NCBI RefSeq assembly: GCF_023242475.1
Contig: NZ_JALJFG010000001.1
Location: forward strand, 62,001-126,000
DNA length: 64,000 bases
Reading direction: 5' to 3'
DNA from: Pseudomonas sp. MWU15-20650
GTDB lineage: Bacteria; Pseudomonadota; Gammaproteobacteria; Pseudomonadales; Pseudomonadaceae
Shown here one piece after another: positions 9,385 through 19,308 of this stretch. The notes beneath the pieces are model-generated. The model saw only the letters and a program-made list of their open reading frames with translations. It had not been told where the DNA came from and did no database searches. The position numbers and the translations under genes are program-made. Each line of letters opens with the position of its first letter. Positions within the stretch are counted from its first letter, which is position 1.

Positions 9385-9485
9385 GGTTGGCACCTTGGCT
9401 GAAGAAACAGGTAAGACAAAGATGGGGCCATCTTAATTACAATCAACACCCACCGCAGCTATCAGCAGAAGAGAGAGAGGCTATC

Positions 9486-10028
9486 GTGACCCTTCGCACC
9501 TATCAGAACCACACGCCAACCCTGGGCGCCGGGGCTTTTGTCGATATTTCGGCGGTGGTGATCGGCGATGTCGAAATCGGCACCGACAGCTCCGTTTGGC
9601 CGCTGACCGTGATTCGCGGCGACATGCACCGCATCCGCATCGGTGCGCGCACCAGCGTGCAGGACGGCTGCGTGCTGCATATCACCCACGCCGGGCCTTT
9701 CAACCCGGACGGGTTCCCGTTGTTGATCGGCGATGACGTGACCATTGCCCACAAAGTCATGCTGCATGGCTGCACGGTGGGCAACCGCATCCTGATCGGC
9801 ATGGGCAGCATCGTAATGGACGGCGCCGTAGTGGAAGACGATGTGATCATCGGCGCCGGTAGCCTGGTGCCGCCCGGCAAGAAACTCGAGAGTGGCTTTT
9901 TGTATGTGGGCAGCCCGGTTAAACAAATTCGAGCGCTGACTGACAAGGAGCGCGCCTTTTTCACCTACAGCGCCGCGAACTACGTGAAGCTCAAAGACCT
10001 GCACCTGGCAGAAGGATTCGACCAGTGA
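9486..10028 (+). CDS. Gamma-carbonic anhydrase family protein (left-handed beta helix)
   Basis: A 180-residue hexapeptide-repeat protein of the gamma-carbonic anhydrase/YrdA type. Putative zinc histidines occur in VLHITH, IAHKV and MLHGC. The GTG at 9486 is chosen because it gives VTLRTYQNHTP, aligns with family starts, and has a GAGAGAGG site just upstream; the frame upstream of it has no family character. Many members lack measurable carbonic anhydrase activity, so the enzyme role is uncertain. The next gene overlaps its stop by 4 bases. Confidence 0.88.
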   Translation: MTLRTYQNHTPTLGAGAFVDISAVVIGDVEIGTDSSVWPLTVIRGDMHRIRIGARTSVQDGCVLHITHAGPFNPDGFPLLIGDDVTIAHKVMLHGCTVGNRILIGMGSIVMDGAVVEDDVIIGAGSLVPPGKKLESGFLYVGSPVKQIRALTDKERAFFTYSAANYVKLKDLHLAEGFDQ

Positions 10029-10684
10029 GCCTGCATTACCCAACGGTTTTATTCGATCTGGATGGCACCCTTACAGACCCGCGCGAGGGCATCACGCGCT
10101 CGATCCAGTACGCCCTCGGCAAACTCGGCATCGACGAGCCGGACCTGACCCAGCTGGAACACTTCATTGGCCCGCCCTTGCTACAGGCGTTCATGCAGTT
10201 CTACGGCTTCGACGAGGCCAGAGCCTGGGAGGCGGTGAATTTCTATCGCGAGCGCTTCAAGGTCACCGGGCTGTATGAGAATCGCGTATTCGACGGCGTC
10301 ATGCCGCTGCTGGAAGCACTCAATGGCCAGGGGCGCCAGCTGTATGTCGCCACCTCCAAGCCGTGGGTGTTCGCCCGCGAGATCGCCCGGCATTTCGACT
10401 TTGCCAAGCACTTCAAGGTGATCTACGGCAGTGAGCTGGACGGTACACGCACCAACAAGGTCGAACTGATCGCCCACTTGATGCAGGAAGAAGGGCTGGA
10501 CCCCGCCACTACCTTGATGATTGGTGATCGCAAGCATGACCTGATCGGAGCCCGCAGCAATGGGCTGGACTCAGCGGCGGTAGGGTATGGGTTTGGCAGC
10601 TTTGAAGAGCTGAATGCCGAGGCGCCGACCTGGCATTTCGAGACGTTGCCCGAGATGCACCAGGCGTTTTTGCAGCGCCTTTAA
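10025..10684 (+). CDS. HAD-superfamily hydrolase, phosphoglycolate phosphatase-like
   Basis: A 219-residue haloacid dehalogenase-type phosphatase. Motif I is DLDGT near residue 11, motif II lies in VATSKP, and motif IV is MIGDRKHD. The cap insertion is of the Gph/PGMB alpha-helical type. The start is a GTG overlapping the upstream stop (GTGA), so it is translationally coupled to the gamma-carbonic-anhydrase-like gene. The substrate cannot be read from sequence; phosphoglycolate or a similar small phosphoester is plausible. Confidence 0.88.
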   Translation: MSLHYPTVLFDLDGTLTDPREGITRSIQYALGKLGIDEPDLTQLEHFIGPPLLQAFMQFYGFDEARAWEAVNFYRERFKVTGLYENRVFDGVMPLLEALNGQGRQLYVATSKPWVFAREIARHFDFAKHFKVIYGSELDGTRTNKVELIAHLMQEEGLDPATTLMIGDRKHDLIGARSNGLDSAAVGYGFGSFEELNAEAPTWHFETLPEMHQAFLQRL

Positions 10685-10741
10685 GACCGCTATCGAGAGC
10701 AAGCCCTAATACCAGTCCGTTAAGAAAGGCTAAAAACAACC

Positions 10742-10787
10742 TGTGGCGAGCGGGCTTGTCGAATCGTCGCACCGCCCGCTCACCACT
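10742..10787. repeat. REP-like inverted repeat
   Basis: Two opposed copies of a Pseudomonas REP-like core, GTGGCGAGCGGGCTTG and CGCCCGCTCACCAC, separated by a short spacer, in the gap between two convergent genes. Confidence 0.65.
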
Positions 10788-10841
10788 GGGGAATATGACT
10801 GCCTTCAAAAGTTGTGTAGATACCTATGCCCGGATGGGGCT

Positions 10842-11885
10842 CTAACGCCCACCACCTTCCAACTGCTTGAGCGCCGCCTTGCGCTGCACCACCGGCAACC
10901 CTCCCAGTTGTTCCACTGCGGCATAAAACTTCACCCAGTCGCCACCTTCCTGGCGAAACAACGCGGCAAACGCCGGCACCCATTGGTCATACAGCCCGAA
11001 CGGTAACAGCCGCGCGTTATTCAACGGCTGGTTGACCCAGACGTCATATCGCTTGTCACCGCCCCATTGGTTATCCCGTAGCTGCCGGTACTCCGTGCGC
11101 AAACGCTCGAACTGCGCCGCCTTGGCCTGCCGCATCACATCAGCGACCAAGGGCTTCGCGTACAAGGTTTCCAGGCGTTTACGGGTATCGAGAATCAGCC
11201 GGATGAATTGATCACGCTGCTGCAACGCCGTATCGCTGACAGGTGCCAAGCCCCGCGCCGCACGCCATTGGCGGGTGCCTTCCTGCTCGACGAAGTTGGC
11301 GTATGACTCGTTGAACTCGGTATCGTCCTTCACGTAAAAACGCTGGTGCGCCAACTCATGAAAGATCAGCGTGGCAAGACGCTCATCACCCCAGTTCATC
11401 ATCGAACTCATGATCGGATCATTGAACCACCCCAAGGTGGAATACGCCTCGACGCCACCGATCGACACGTCCATGCCCTGTTGTTGCAACAGCGCCGCGG
11501 CCCCTCGCGCCGCCCCCTGGTTGTAGTAACCACGGTAAGCGACGCAACCGGCGATAGGGAAACAATGAGTCTGGGGGCTTAAGGAAAATTCCTGCGTGGC
11601 GAAGACATTCCAGACCACATAAGGGCGACCAATGTCGGCGTACAACCGGTAACTCTGGTTGTCGGGCAAGTGCAAGTGCTCACTGGCAAAAGCGCGCGCC
11701 TTCTGCGATTGCACCAGATGGTCACGCAGCCGCTGTGGCCGAGAAGGGTCGGCGATGACGTCGGCAACCGGCTCCCGGGCCCGCAACAATTGCCATTGGC
11801 CGCTGGCCAACTGGCTGTAATAGGTGACGCTGGAACAGCCGCTGAGCAGCACAATCATCAACCCTGGAAGAAAACGCCTGACCAT
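10842..11885 (-). CDS. Putative zinc aminopeptidase lipoprotein (COG4324 type)
   Basis: A 347-residue predicted lipoprotein: the signal peptide ends in the lipobox LLSGC, with the acylated Cys at residue 16. A zinc peptidase motif HELAH is followed by a downstream Glu in NESYANF, typical of gluzincin-type enzymes. It resembles the predicted aminopeptidase family COG4324. The frame extends to 11957, but the ATG at 11885 is preceded by AGGAG and places the signal peptide correctly. It is probably envelope-anchored; its substrate is unknown. Confidence 0.82.
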   Translation of the reverse strand: MVRRFLPGLMIVLLSGCSSVTYYSQLASGQWQLLRAREPVADVIADPSRPQRLRDHLVQSQKARAFASEHLHLPDNQSYRLYADIGRPYVVWNVFATQEFSLSPQTHCFPIAGCVAYRGYYNQGAARGAAALLQQQGMDVSIGGVEAYSTLGWFNDPIMSSMMNWGDERLATLIFHELAHQRFYVKDDTEFNESYANFVEQEGTRQWRAARGLAPVSDTALQQRDQFIRLILDTRKRLETLYAKPLVADVMRQAKAAQFERLRTEYRQLRDNQWGGDKRYDVWVNQPLNNARLLPFGLYDQWVPAFAALFRQEGGDWVKFYAAVEQLGGLPVVQRKAALKQLEGGGR

Positions 11886-12027
11886 GCCCCGATTGCTCCT
11901 GGGTGAATTGCTCGCCAGCCTAGCCTGCCTGCACAAAATTTTTCTACGGCGTGGCATGTTTATACTGAAAGGGAGTTTGCTGCCCTCGGCACCATGCTCG
12001 ACTCTTTCCTACCGTTGAGTGCCAGCC

Positions 12028-12450
12028 ATGCGCCAGCTCCTGCTACCCATTACCGTCCTGCTCCTCAGCGCCTGCGCTTCGAACCCTGTACCGCCGGCCG
12101 ATCCGCAGCAGGCCTGGGTCGATTTCGCCACGCCGACACCCGGCGCCAAACTGGTCATGGCCCAGCGCCTGGACGGCAAGAGCGTTGACGATGGGCGCTA
12201 CTTCCAAGTGCCCGCCGGCAGCCATGAGTTGATGGTGCGGTTTGATTTCGAGGTACCCACCGGCGGCAGCTTCGGCGGCTTTGGGCAAACCACCGACCGT
12301 ACCTGCTTCATCACCTTGCAGTACGATCACTTCGAAGCCGGCCAACGCTATCGCCTGGAAGGTCGCTCATTGGCCTATACGCCGAACATCCGTTTATATG
12401 ACGCCGCTCGCCAATTGCTGGCCGAAGAACGCAGCGTGAACTGCATCTGA
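12028..12450 (+). CDS. Small lipoprotein, function unknown
   Basis: A 140-residue protein with a clear lipobox (LLSAC) after MRQLLLPITVL. The mature part has a beta-rich composition with segments such as LDGKSVDDGRYF and AGSHELMVRFDF, resembling PEGA-like or DUF2846-like envelope proteins. The ATG at 12028 is chosen over the GTG at 12019 because it puts the signal peptide at the N-terminus. Its stop directly abuts the end of the convergent DUF1161 gene. No function is claimed. Confidence 0.75.
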   Translation: MRQLLLPITVLLLSACASNPVPPADPQQAWVDFATPTPGAKLVMAQRLDGKSVDDGRYFQVPAGSHELMVRFDFEVPTGGSFGGFGQTTDRTCFITLQYDHFEAGQRYRLEGRSLAYTPNIRLYDAARQLLAEERSVNCI

Positions 12451-12690
12451 TCAGTCGTTGTTTCTCTGATAGATGATGCGCTTGGTGCCGCTTTCGCAGG
12501 AGCCGACAATCATCGCGCTGTCATGATTCTTGGCTTCTTCGGCGGTGATGATCTCCAGGGTATAGGACGGAATCGCCTTGGCCTGGATCTTCACTTCAAT
12601 CTCTTTCCTGAGCGCTTCACAATCTTTTGGCTTGGCCACGGCCGAAGTGGCCAAAACACCGCAGATGATCGCCAAAGCAAAACGTTTCAT
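12451..12690 (-). CDS. DUF1161 family small exported protein
   Basis: A 79-residue protein with a signal peptide (MKRFALAIICGVLATSAVA) and two conserved cysteines in the mature part (DCEALRKEIE and GSCESGTKRIIY). It matches the DUF1161 family of small periplasmic proteins. A second copy lies at 14594-14818. Function unknown. A GGGAGCTTCACCC stretch precedes the ATG at 12690. Confidence 0.85.
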   Translation of the reverse strand: MKRFALAIICGVLATSAVAKPKDCEALRKEIEVKIQAKAIPSYTLEIITAEEAKNHDSAMIVGSCESGTKRIIYQRNND

Positions 12691-12783
12691 GGGTGAAGCT
12701 CCCTGAATGCACTGCGCACGGGTGTGCGCCTAAGGCTGCCTAGGTTATAGGACCAGCTAGGGGAAACACGAGTTCTGATTTAC

Positions 12784-12866
12784 GTGGGAGGGGGCTTGCT
12801 CCCGATTGCGATGTATCAGTCAACCTGGTGCTGGCTGACAGCAATCGGGAGCGAGCCCCCTCACAT
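12784..12866. repeat. REPIN (paired inverted REP)
   Basis: An outward pair of REP sequences: GTGGGAGGGGGCTTGC with CTCCCGAT at the left and its complement (ATCGGGAGCGAGCCCCCTCACA) at the right, separated by about 37 bases. This is typical of REPINs in the P. fluorescens group, which are mobilised by RAYT transposases. Confidence 0.85.
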
Positions 12867-12881
12867 TGGAGCTGCGTCGTG

Positions 12882-13313
12882 TCAGTTGACGAGCGTGGCA
12901 TCCAGGCTGATCTTCGCGTTCAGCACCTTGGAGACGGGGCACCCTTCCTTGGCCTTCTTGCTCAGTTCATCGAACTGCGCCTGGCTCGCGCCCGGGATCT
13001 TGGCCTTCAGAATCAGGTGCACGGCGGTAATCGCAAAGCCGCCGTCGACTGGGTCCAGGGTCACTTCAGCCTGGGTATCAATGCTGTCAGCCTTAAGCCC
13101 TGCGTCGCCAAGAATCATGGAAAACGCCATGGAGAAACAGCCGGCATGGGCCGCGCCGATCAGTTCTTCAGGGTTAGTACCCTTGCCGCCTTCGAAGCGG
13201 GCCTTGAAACCGTAGGGCGCTTCGCGCAGCACACCGGTTTGCGTGGAAATAGAACCCAGGCCAGTCTTCAGATCACCTTCCCAATGCGCGGATGCTTTTT
13301 TAACGATACTCAT
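12882..13313 (-). CDS. OsmC family peroxiredoxin
   Basis: A 143-residue OsmC-type thiol peroxidase that reduces organic hydroperoxides. The two redox cysteines are in HAGCFSMAF and EGCPVSK. The ATG at 13313 is supported by GAGGAG 6-7 bases upstream; the longer frame to 13382 is not supported. The C-terminus KVLNAKISLDATLV fits OsmC more closely than Ohr. It is transcribed alone, with a REPIN just downstream. Confidence 0.92.
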   Translation of the reverse strand: MSIVKKASAHWEGDLKTGLGSISTQTGVLREAPYGFKARFEGGKGTNPEELIGAAHAGCFSMAFSMILGDAGLKADSIDTQAEVTLDPVDGGFAITAVHLILKAKIPGASQAQFDELSKKAKEGCPVSKVLNAKISLDATLVN

Positions 13314-13529
13314 AGCGGTCTCCTCGAACGGTGGTTTTGCGTCAGTAAGGAGTCTGAGGATAGACGGCAGGGCAAAGTTCATCTTGTCGGAGAAACCTAG
13401 CTATTTAGTAGGAAATTTCACGATCACTATTGAATCTCGGGTATATGCCCTCATTGCATGAAGCATGCACATGAAGCGGCAGGTTTTGGTTCGTCTATAA
13501 GCCTGCGCACCCAATGGAGAAGCAGGCTT

Positions 13530-14531
13530 ATGAAATCGCTGTCCGATGTGAAGTTCTCGACCCTTGACCTGGTGCCCGTGCGTGCCAACGGCAGCCCGGC
13601 GCAGTCGTTGCGCAACTCCCTGGACCTCGCCCAGCATGTGGAAAAGTTCGGCTACAACCGCTTTTGGGTGGCTGAACACCACAACATGGACGGCATCGCC
13701 AGCTCCGCCACCTCGGTATTGCTCGGCTACCTCGCCGGTGGTACTTCGACGATCCGCGTCGGTTCCGGTGGGGTGATGCTACCCAACCACGCGCCACTGG
13801 TGATCGCCGAGCAATTCGGCACCCTCGAAAGCTTGTACCCCGGCCGAATCGACCTGGGCCTGGGCCGCGCGCCCGGTTCCGACCAGATGACCGCCCGCGC
13901 CCTGCGCCGAGAGCGCTCCGGCAGCGCGGATGATTTCCCCGAAGACGTGGCCGAGCTGATGGCCTACCTGGGCCCGCGCACGCCCGACCAACGCGTCATC
14001 GCCGTGCCAGGCACCGGCACCAACGTGCCGGTGTGGTTGCTGGGCTCCAGCCTGTTCAGCGCGCAGTTGGCCGGTGAACGCGGTTTGCCCTACGCCTTTG
14101 CCTCACATTTCGCACCGCGTTTGATGCACGAGGCGATTCGCGTATACCGCAATCATTTCAAGCCTTCAGCCGTGCTGGACAAGCCCTACGTGATGCTCGG
14201 CATTCCGTTGGTGGCGGCAGACACCGACGAGCAGGCCGACTACCTGGCCACCTCGGTGTACCAGCGCATCCTGGCGCTGATGCGTGGGCAAAGCCTGGTA
14301 CAGCGCCCGCCGGTGAAAACCATGGACGGCCTGTGGCTGCCCCATGAAAAAGACGCGGTCGGCAGCTTCCTCGGCCTGGCCATGGTGGGTAGCCCGGCGA
14401 AGATCCGCGCGAAACTGGAGGTCCTGATCGAACAGACCGGCGCCGATGAACTGATCTTTACCTGTGACCTGTACGAGCATGCTGACCGGATTCATTCCTA
14501 CGAACTGCTGGCAGAAGTGATGAAGGGCTGA
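13530..14531 (+). CDS. LLM-class flavin-dependent oxidoreductase (YhbW-like)
   Basis: A 333-residue member of the bacterial-luciferase-like monooxygenase family. Characteristic segments include VAEHHNM near residue 45, [15 protein letters not shown] and the GLGRAPGSD loop. It is predicted to use FMN or F420-like flavin chemistry; the substrate is unknown. The ATG at 13530 has GGAGA about 9 bases upstream and begins with the family start [17 protein letters not shown] strong terminator follows at 14545. Confidence 0.88.
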   Translation: MKSLSDVKFSTLDLVPVRANGSPAQSLRNSLDLAQHVEKFGYNRFWVAEHHNMDGIASSATSVLLGYLAGGTSTIRVGSGGVMLPNHAPLVIAEQFGTLESLYPGRIDLGLGRAPGSDQMTARALRRERSGSADDFPEDVAELMAYLGPRTPDQRVIAVPGTGTNVPVWLLGSSLFSAQLAGERGLPYAFASHFAPRLMHEAIRVYRNHFKPSAVLDKPYVMLGIPLVAADTDEQADYLATSVYQRILALMRGQSLVQRPPVKTMDGLWLPHEKDAVGSFLGLAMVGSPAKIRAKLEVLIEQTGADELIFTCDLYEHADRIHSYELLAEVMKG

Positions 14532-14544
14532 ATGCCTGCAGGCG

Positions 14545-14577
14545 AAAAAAAACCGACGCACTCGCGTCGGTTTTTTA
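14545..14577. terminator. Bidirectional rho-independent terminator
   Basis: A CCGACGC/GCGTCGG stem flanked by an A-run on the left and TTTTTT on the right, between the LLM oxidoreductase gene and the convergent DUF1161 gene. It can serve both strands. Confidence 0.88.
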
Positions 14578-14593
14578 TGTCTGGAACACGGGA

Positions 14594-14818
14594 TTAACCG
14601 CGCTTGTAGACGATTTCCTTGGTGCCGCCTTCGCAAGTGCCAATCACCTTGCCATCGGCTGAAGCACCTTTTTTGACAACATCCAGCGAGTAGTGCTGAA
14701 CACCTTTAGCATCAAGCTTCGCCGCGAGTTCGCTTTTCAGCTCTTCACAAGGCTTGCCCGCCGCCAGGGCCGTACCCGCAATGCTCAACAAACCTACCGC
14801 CAACAGGAACTTCTTCAT
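14594..14818 (-). CDS. DUF1161 family small exported protein (second copy)
   Basis: A 74-residue paralogue of the protein at 12451-12690. The signal peptide is MKKFLLAVGLLSIAGTALA. The conserved Cys pair is in PCEELKSEL and GTCEGGTKEIVYKRG. Both copies share the pattern CEeLK.E...K..AK......Ldv and G.CegGTK.I.Y. The two copies lie about 2 kb apart on the same strand with unrelated genes between them. Function unknown. Confidence 0.85.
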   Translation of the reverse strand: MKKFLLAVGLLSIAGTALAAGKPCEELKSELAAKLDAKGVQHYSLDVVKKGASADGKVIGTCEGGTKEIVYKRG

Positions 14819-14933
14819 CCGTTACTTTCCTTGCGCTGATCGAAAAGAGCGTGCCGACGCGCGTTGCGTCGGCACCCTAAGGTTGTAGCGCAGGTTATGG
14901 CAATCGGCCAGTCAGCAAGTTCCACTCACGGGC

Positions 14934-15149
14934 TCAACTACTGGCAATTCGGAATCCCACCTTGAGCGTGACCTGGAAATGCGCGGCCTTGCCGTCCTTG
15001 ATGTGACCACGGGTTTCGGTCACCTCAAACCATTCCAGGTGCTTGATGCTCTTGTTCGCCTCGGCGATTGCGTTGTTGATTGCGTCTTCGATGCTGGTCG
15101 TGGACGAACCCACCAGTTCGACTTTCTTGTAGGTGTGATGATCTGACAT
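14934..15149 (-). CDS. Dodecin (flavin-binding protein)
   Basis: A 71-residue dodecin that assembles into a hollow dodecamer storing flavins and, in bacteria, often CoA. The family signature is [22 protein letters not shown] and the flavin-stacking Trp lies in LEWFEV. The ATG at 15149 has AGGAGAAA upstream; the longer frame to 15188 is not supported. It is transcribed alone. Confidence 0.93.
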   Translation of the reverse strand: MSDHHTYKKVELVGSSTTSIEDAINNAIAEANKSIKHLEWFEVTETRGHIKDGKAAHFQVTLKVGFRIASS

Positions 15150-15303
15150 AGCGTTTCTCCTGAGGTCTCTACTGAGCGTAGCAGTCAATGCACGTACTGC
15201 TTCTGGCGACTGTTCCTACGTGAAAGTTCAGATTTACTGCACTTTCTGAAACCGTCGCAGTCGGTATCTACACACGCCACTCAATCACTTCAGGAGAGTC
15301 AAC

Positions 15304-15630
15304 ATGGCCAACACTTCTTTACGCAAAGCGTCGCTGGAAAGCATGGAAGCCGAGATTTCGAGCCTGCTCAAGTCCCTTGAGAGCCTCAAGGACGATGCGT
15401 CCGATGAGTCGCGCAAAACCCTGAAGGCCCTGAAAAGCAATGCCGAGAATGCCCTCAAGCACTCGCGCCACCTGATCAGCGATGCCTACGAAGAAAGCAA
15501 AGTCAAAATCCGCGAAACCAGTGCTGCAACCCGCGACTACGCACAAGAGCACCCATGGACGACTGCCGGTGTCGCCGTGGGCGCGCTGGGCCTGCTGGCG
15601 GCTTACCTGCTGTGCAAACGCGGTGACTGA
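15304..15630 (+). CDS. DUF883 (ElaB/YqjD-type) membrane-anchored protein
   Basis: A 108-residue protein with a long charged helical region (residues 10-80, coiled-coil-like) and a C-terminal membrane helix, VAVGALGLLAAYLLC, followed by KRGD. The HPWTTAGVAVG motif is typical of the ElaB/YqjD/DUF883 family, whose E. coli members bind ribosomes at the inner membrane in stationary phase. AGGAGAG precedes the ATG at 15304. The role here is inferred from the family. Confidence 0.9.
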   Translation: MANTSLRKASLESMEAEISSLLKSLESLKDDASDESRKTLKALKSNAENALKHSRHLISDAYEESKVKIRETSAATRDYAQEHPWTTAGVAVGALGLLAAYLLCKRGD

Positions 15631-15638
15631 TTTACCGG

Positions 15639-16535
15639 CTACAGCGGTTGGCGCAACAGCTCAGCCTTGAGCCACTGTGCCAACTGACCCGCGCGCCCGT
15701 CCGAGGCGCGCTTGGGTAGCCACAACGCCAGGTGCGCCGGGGTTTCACTGAAACCCCACGGTGCCACCAGGCGCCCCGCGCGCAGGTCCTCTGCCACCAG
15801 CGGTTCTGGCGCAATCGCCACGCCTAAACCAGCAACCGCCGCTTCCAGCAAATAATACAAATGCTCAAACCCCTGGCCGAGTTTCAACGCGCCGGGCTCG
15901 ATACCGTGCTGCCGCGCCCAACTGGGCCAGGCTTGCGGGCGTGACGTGGTATGCAGCAGCATTTCGCCACACAACGCCTCCGCGGGCGCCTGACGCAGCA
16001 GTGTGTAACCGGCATAACGCGGGCTCATGACCGGGCCGATGCGCTCGCTGGCCAGTTCATACACCTGCATATCCGCCGGCCACGGCGGCTCGGCGAATAC
16101 CAGCAGGGCGTCCAGCCCAGGGCGACGCGGATCAAGATCGCCTTCGCCCGCCGACAGGTGCAGGCGCAAGTCGGGTAAGTCGGCATTCAAACGCCCCAGG
16201 CGCGGGATAAACCAGCGCGCCAGCAAACTGCCCGAACAGCCCAGCACGAACGGTGCATCGGCGCTGCTTTGGGTGAGTTCGGCACACACGTCCCTTAAAC
16301 GCTCGAACGCCTCGGCGCTGGCATCCCGTAGCCTGGCGCCTGCATCTGTGAGTTTAAGGCCACGCCCTTCCTTAACGAACAGGCTGATACCCAAATGCTC
16401 TTCAAGCACTTTCAATTGGCGGCTCACCGCGCCGTGGGTCACATGCAATTGCTCGGCGGCTTGGCTGACACTGTTGAGCCGGGCAGTGGCTTCGAAAGCG
16501 CGCAAGGCATTAAGGGGGGGAAGGTCACGACTCAT
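15639..16535 (-). CDS. trpI: LysR-type activator of trpBA
   Basis: A 298-residue LysR regulator. The N-terminal winged helix is [20 protein letters not shown], with the recognition helix in [14 protein letters not shown]. It lies divergent from trpBA with 110 bases between, the arrangement of Pseudomonas trpI. TrpI is known to activate trpBA when indoleglycerol phosphate accumulates. Its effector domain (about 90-298) is complete. The ID rests on similarity and synteny. Confidence 0.95.
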   Translation of the reverse strand: MSRDLPPLNALRAFEATARLNSVSQAAEQLHVTHGAVSRQLKVLEEHLGISLFVKEGRGLKLTDAGARLRDASAEAFERLRDVCAELTQSSADAPFVLGCSGSLLARWFIPRLGRLNADLPDLRLHLSAGEGDLDPRRPGLDALLVFAEPPWPADMQVYELASERIGPVMSPRYAGYTLLRQAPAEALCGEMLLHTTSRPQAWPSWARQHGIEPGALKLGQGFEHLYYLLEAAVAGLGVAIAPEPLVAEDLRAGRLVAPWGFSETPAHLALWLPKRASDGRAGQLAQWLKAELLRQPL

Positions 16536-17872
<1,337 letters not shown>

Positions 17873-18682
17873 ATGAGCCGCCTGCAAACACGTTTTGCGC
17901 AACTGAAAGAACAAAACCGCGCCGCCCTGGTGACCTTCGTCACCGCCGGCGACCCGGGCTATGACACCTCGCTGGCGATCCTCAAGGGCTTGCCAGCCGC
18001 TGGCGCCGACGTGATCGAACTGGGCATGCCCTTCACCGACCCGATGGCCGACGGCCCGGCCATCCAACTGGCCAACATCCGCGCACTGACCGCCAAGCAA
18101 AACCTGGCGAAAACCCTGCAGATGGTGCGCGAGTTTCGCAAGGACAACAGCGACACGCCGCTGGTGCTGATGGGCTATTTCAACCCGATCCACAAATACG
18201 GTGTGCCGCGGTTTATTGCCGACGCCAAGGAAGCCGGCGTTGACGGCCTGATCGTGGTCGACATGCCCCCAGAACATAACGCTGAGCTGTGCGACCCCGC
18301 CCAGGCGGCGGGCATCGACTTTATCCGCCTGACCACGCCGACCACCGATGACGTGCGCCTGCCCACGGTGCTCAACGGCAGCTCCGGGTTCGTGTATTAC
18401 GTCTCCGTGGCCGGTGTGACCGGTGCCGGTGCCGCCACCCTGGAGCACGTCGAGGAAGCCATGACCCGCTTGCGTCGCCATACCGACCTGCCGATCAGCA
18501 TCGGTTTTGGTATCCGCACGCCGGAGCAAGCGGCGGCCATCGCGCGCTTGGCGGACGGTGTCGTGGTGGGCTCGGCGCTGATCGATCACATCGCCACTGC
18601 CAAGAATGATCAGCAAGCCATTGATGGCGTGTTGAGCCTGTGCGCGGCATTGTCGGAAGGTGTGCGCAACGCCCGTAAGTAA
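17873..18682 (+). CDS. trpA: Tryptophan synthase alpha chain
   Basis: A 269-residue TIM-barrel lyase that cleaves indoleglycerol phosphate to indole. The catalytic Glu lies in [14 protein letters not shown], along with the Asp of the same motif; the phosphate loop is GFGIRTPEQ. It starts with no gap after trpB. The strong hairpin at 18760 ends the operon. Confidence 0.98.
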   Translation: MSRLQTRFAQLKEQNRAALVTFVTAGDPGYDTSLAILKGLPAAGADVIELGMPFTDPMADGPAIQLANIRALTAKQNLAKTLQMVREFRKDNSDTPLVLMGYFNPIHKYGVPRFIADAKEAGVDGLIVVDMPPEHNAELCDPAQAAGIDFIRLTTPTTDDVRLPTVLNGSSGFVYYVSVAGVTGAGAATLEHVEEAMTRLRRHTDLPISIGFGIRTPEQAAAIARLADGVVVGSALIDHIATAKNDQQAIDGVLSLCAALSEGVRNARK

Positions 18683-18759
18683 GCGGGCCGTCAGCGATAG
18701 GTAAAGTTCCTGATACAGAGGAATCATACGGGCAATTCAGTAACTAAACTGACAAGACC

Positions 18760-18794
18760 AAGGGATTTCGAACCCGGTTCGAAATCCCTTTTTG
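18760..18794 (+). terminator. Rho-independent terminator after trpA
   Basis: A 13-base stem, AGGGATTTCGAAC/GTTCGAAATCCCT, with a 3-base loop and a following TTTTG run, 78 bases after trpA. Confidence 0.88.
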
Positions 18795-18820
18795 CTGTTG
18801 GTGCCGTTGAGGAATTCCTG

Positions 18821-19264
18821 ATGAAAATGCCTAAATCCGTGATAGCCGGCGTCGGCGTGCTGGTCCTGGGTGCCAGCGCCCTGGTGCAGGCCGCGCCGCC
18901 CTATGACCAGGGCGGCCCTGGCCGTGGTGACCAGCACGATCAGCGCGACCAGCGCGGCGATGACCACCGAGGTCCACAGCACGATCACCGTGGCGGCCCA
19001 CCCGAAGACTTCGGCCCGGTGCGCCAAGTGATCCGCGATAACCACAACGACTTCCGTCGCGGGGCGCCACCGCCTCGCGGCATTCACTTGGTGCGTGGCC
19101 AACGCCTGCCGCCTAATTACTACGGTGAACGCCTGGACAGCCGCGCCTTGTCTCACCTGCCGGTCTACCCGGGCTACGAATGGCGTCGTTCCGGTGGCGA
19201 TATTGTGTTGATCGCCATCGGCACCAGCATCGTCTATCAGATTCTGGATGGCGCGTTGTACTAG
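18821..19264 (+). CDS. CigR/RcnB-like exported protein
   Basis: A 147-residue protein with a signal peptide (ending VQAAPP), a low-complexity stretch rich in Gly, Asp, His and Arg (residues 25-62), and a C-terminal RcnB-like region with LPPNYYG and a final hydrophobic segment, DIVLIAIGTSIVYQIL. It resembles the Pseudomonas proteins called CigR-family anti-virulence regulators; the name is by homology to Salmonella CigR and no such role is claimed. The His/Asp-rich stretch could bind metal. Confidence 0.75.
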   Translation: MKMPKSVIAGVGVLVLGASALVQAAPPYDQGGPGRGDQHDQRDQRGDDHRGPQHDHRGGPPEDFGPVRQVIRDNHNDFRRGAPPPRGIHLVRGQRLPPNYYGERLDSRALSHLPVYPGYEWRRSGGDIVLIAIGTSIVYQILDGALY

Positions 19265-19277
19265 AGCGCGATTCCTT

Positions 19278-19305
19278 GTGGAGAGGGAGCACGCTCCCTC
19301 TCCAC
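19278..19305. repeat. REP-like hairpin / possible terminator
   Basis: A tight inverted repeat, GTGGAGAGGGAGC and GCTCCCTCTCCAC, in the gap between the convergent CigR-like and dgoT genes. Confidence 0.6.
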
Positions 19306-19308
19306 CTG

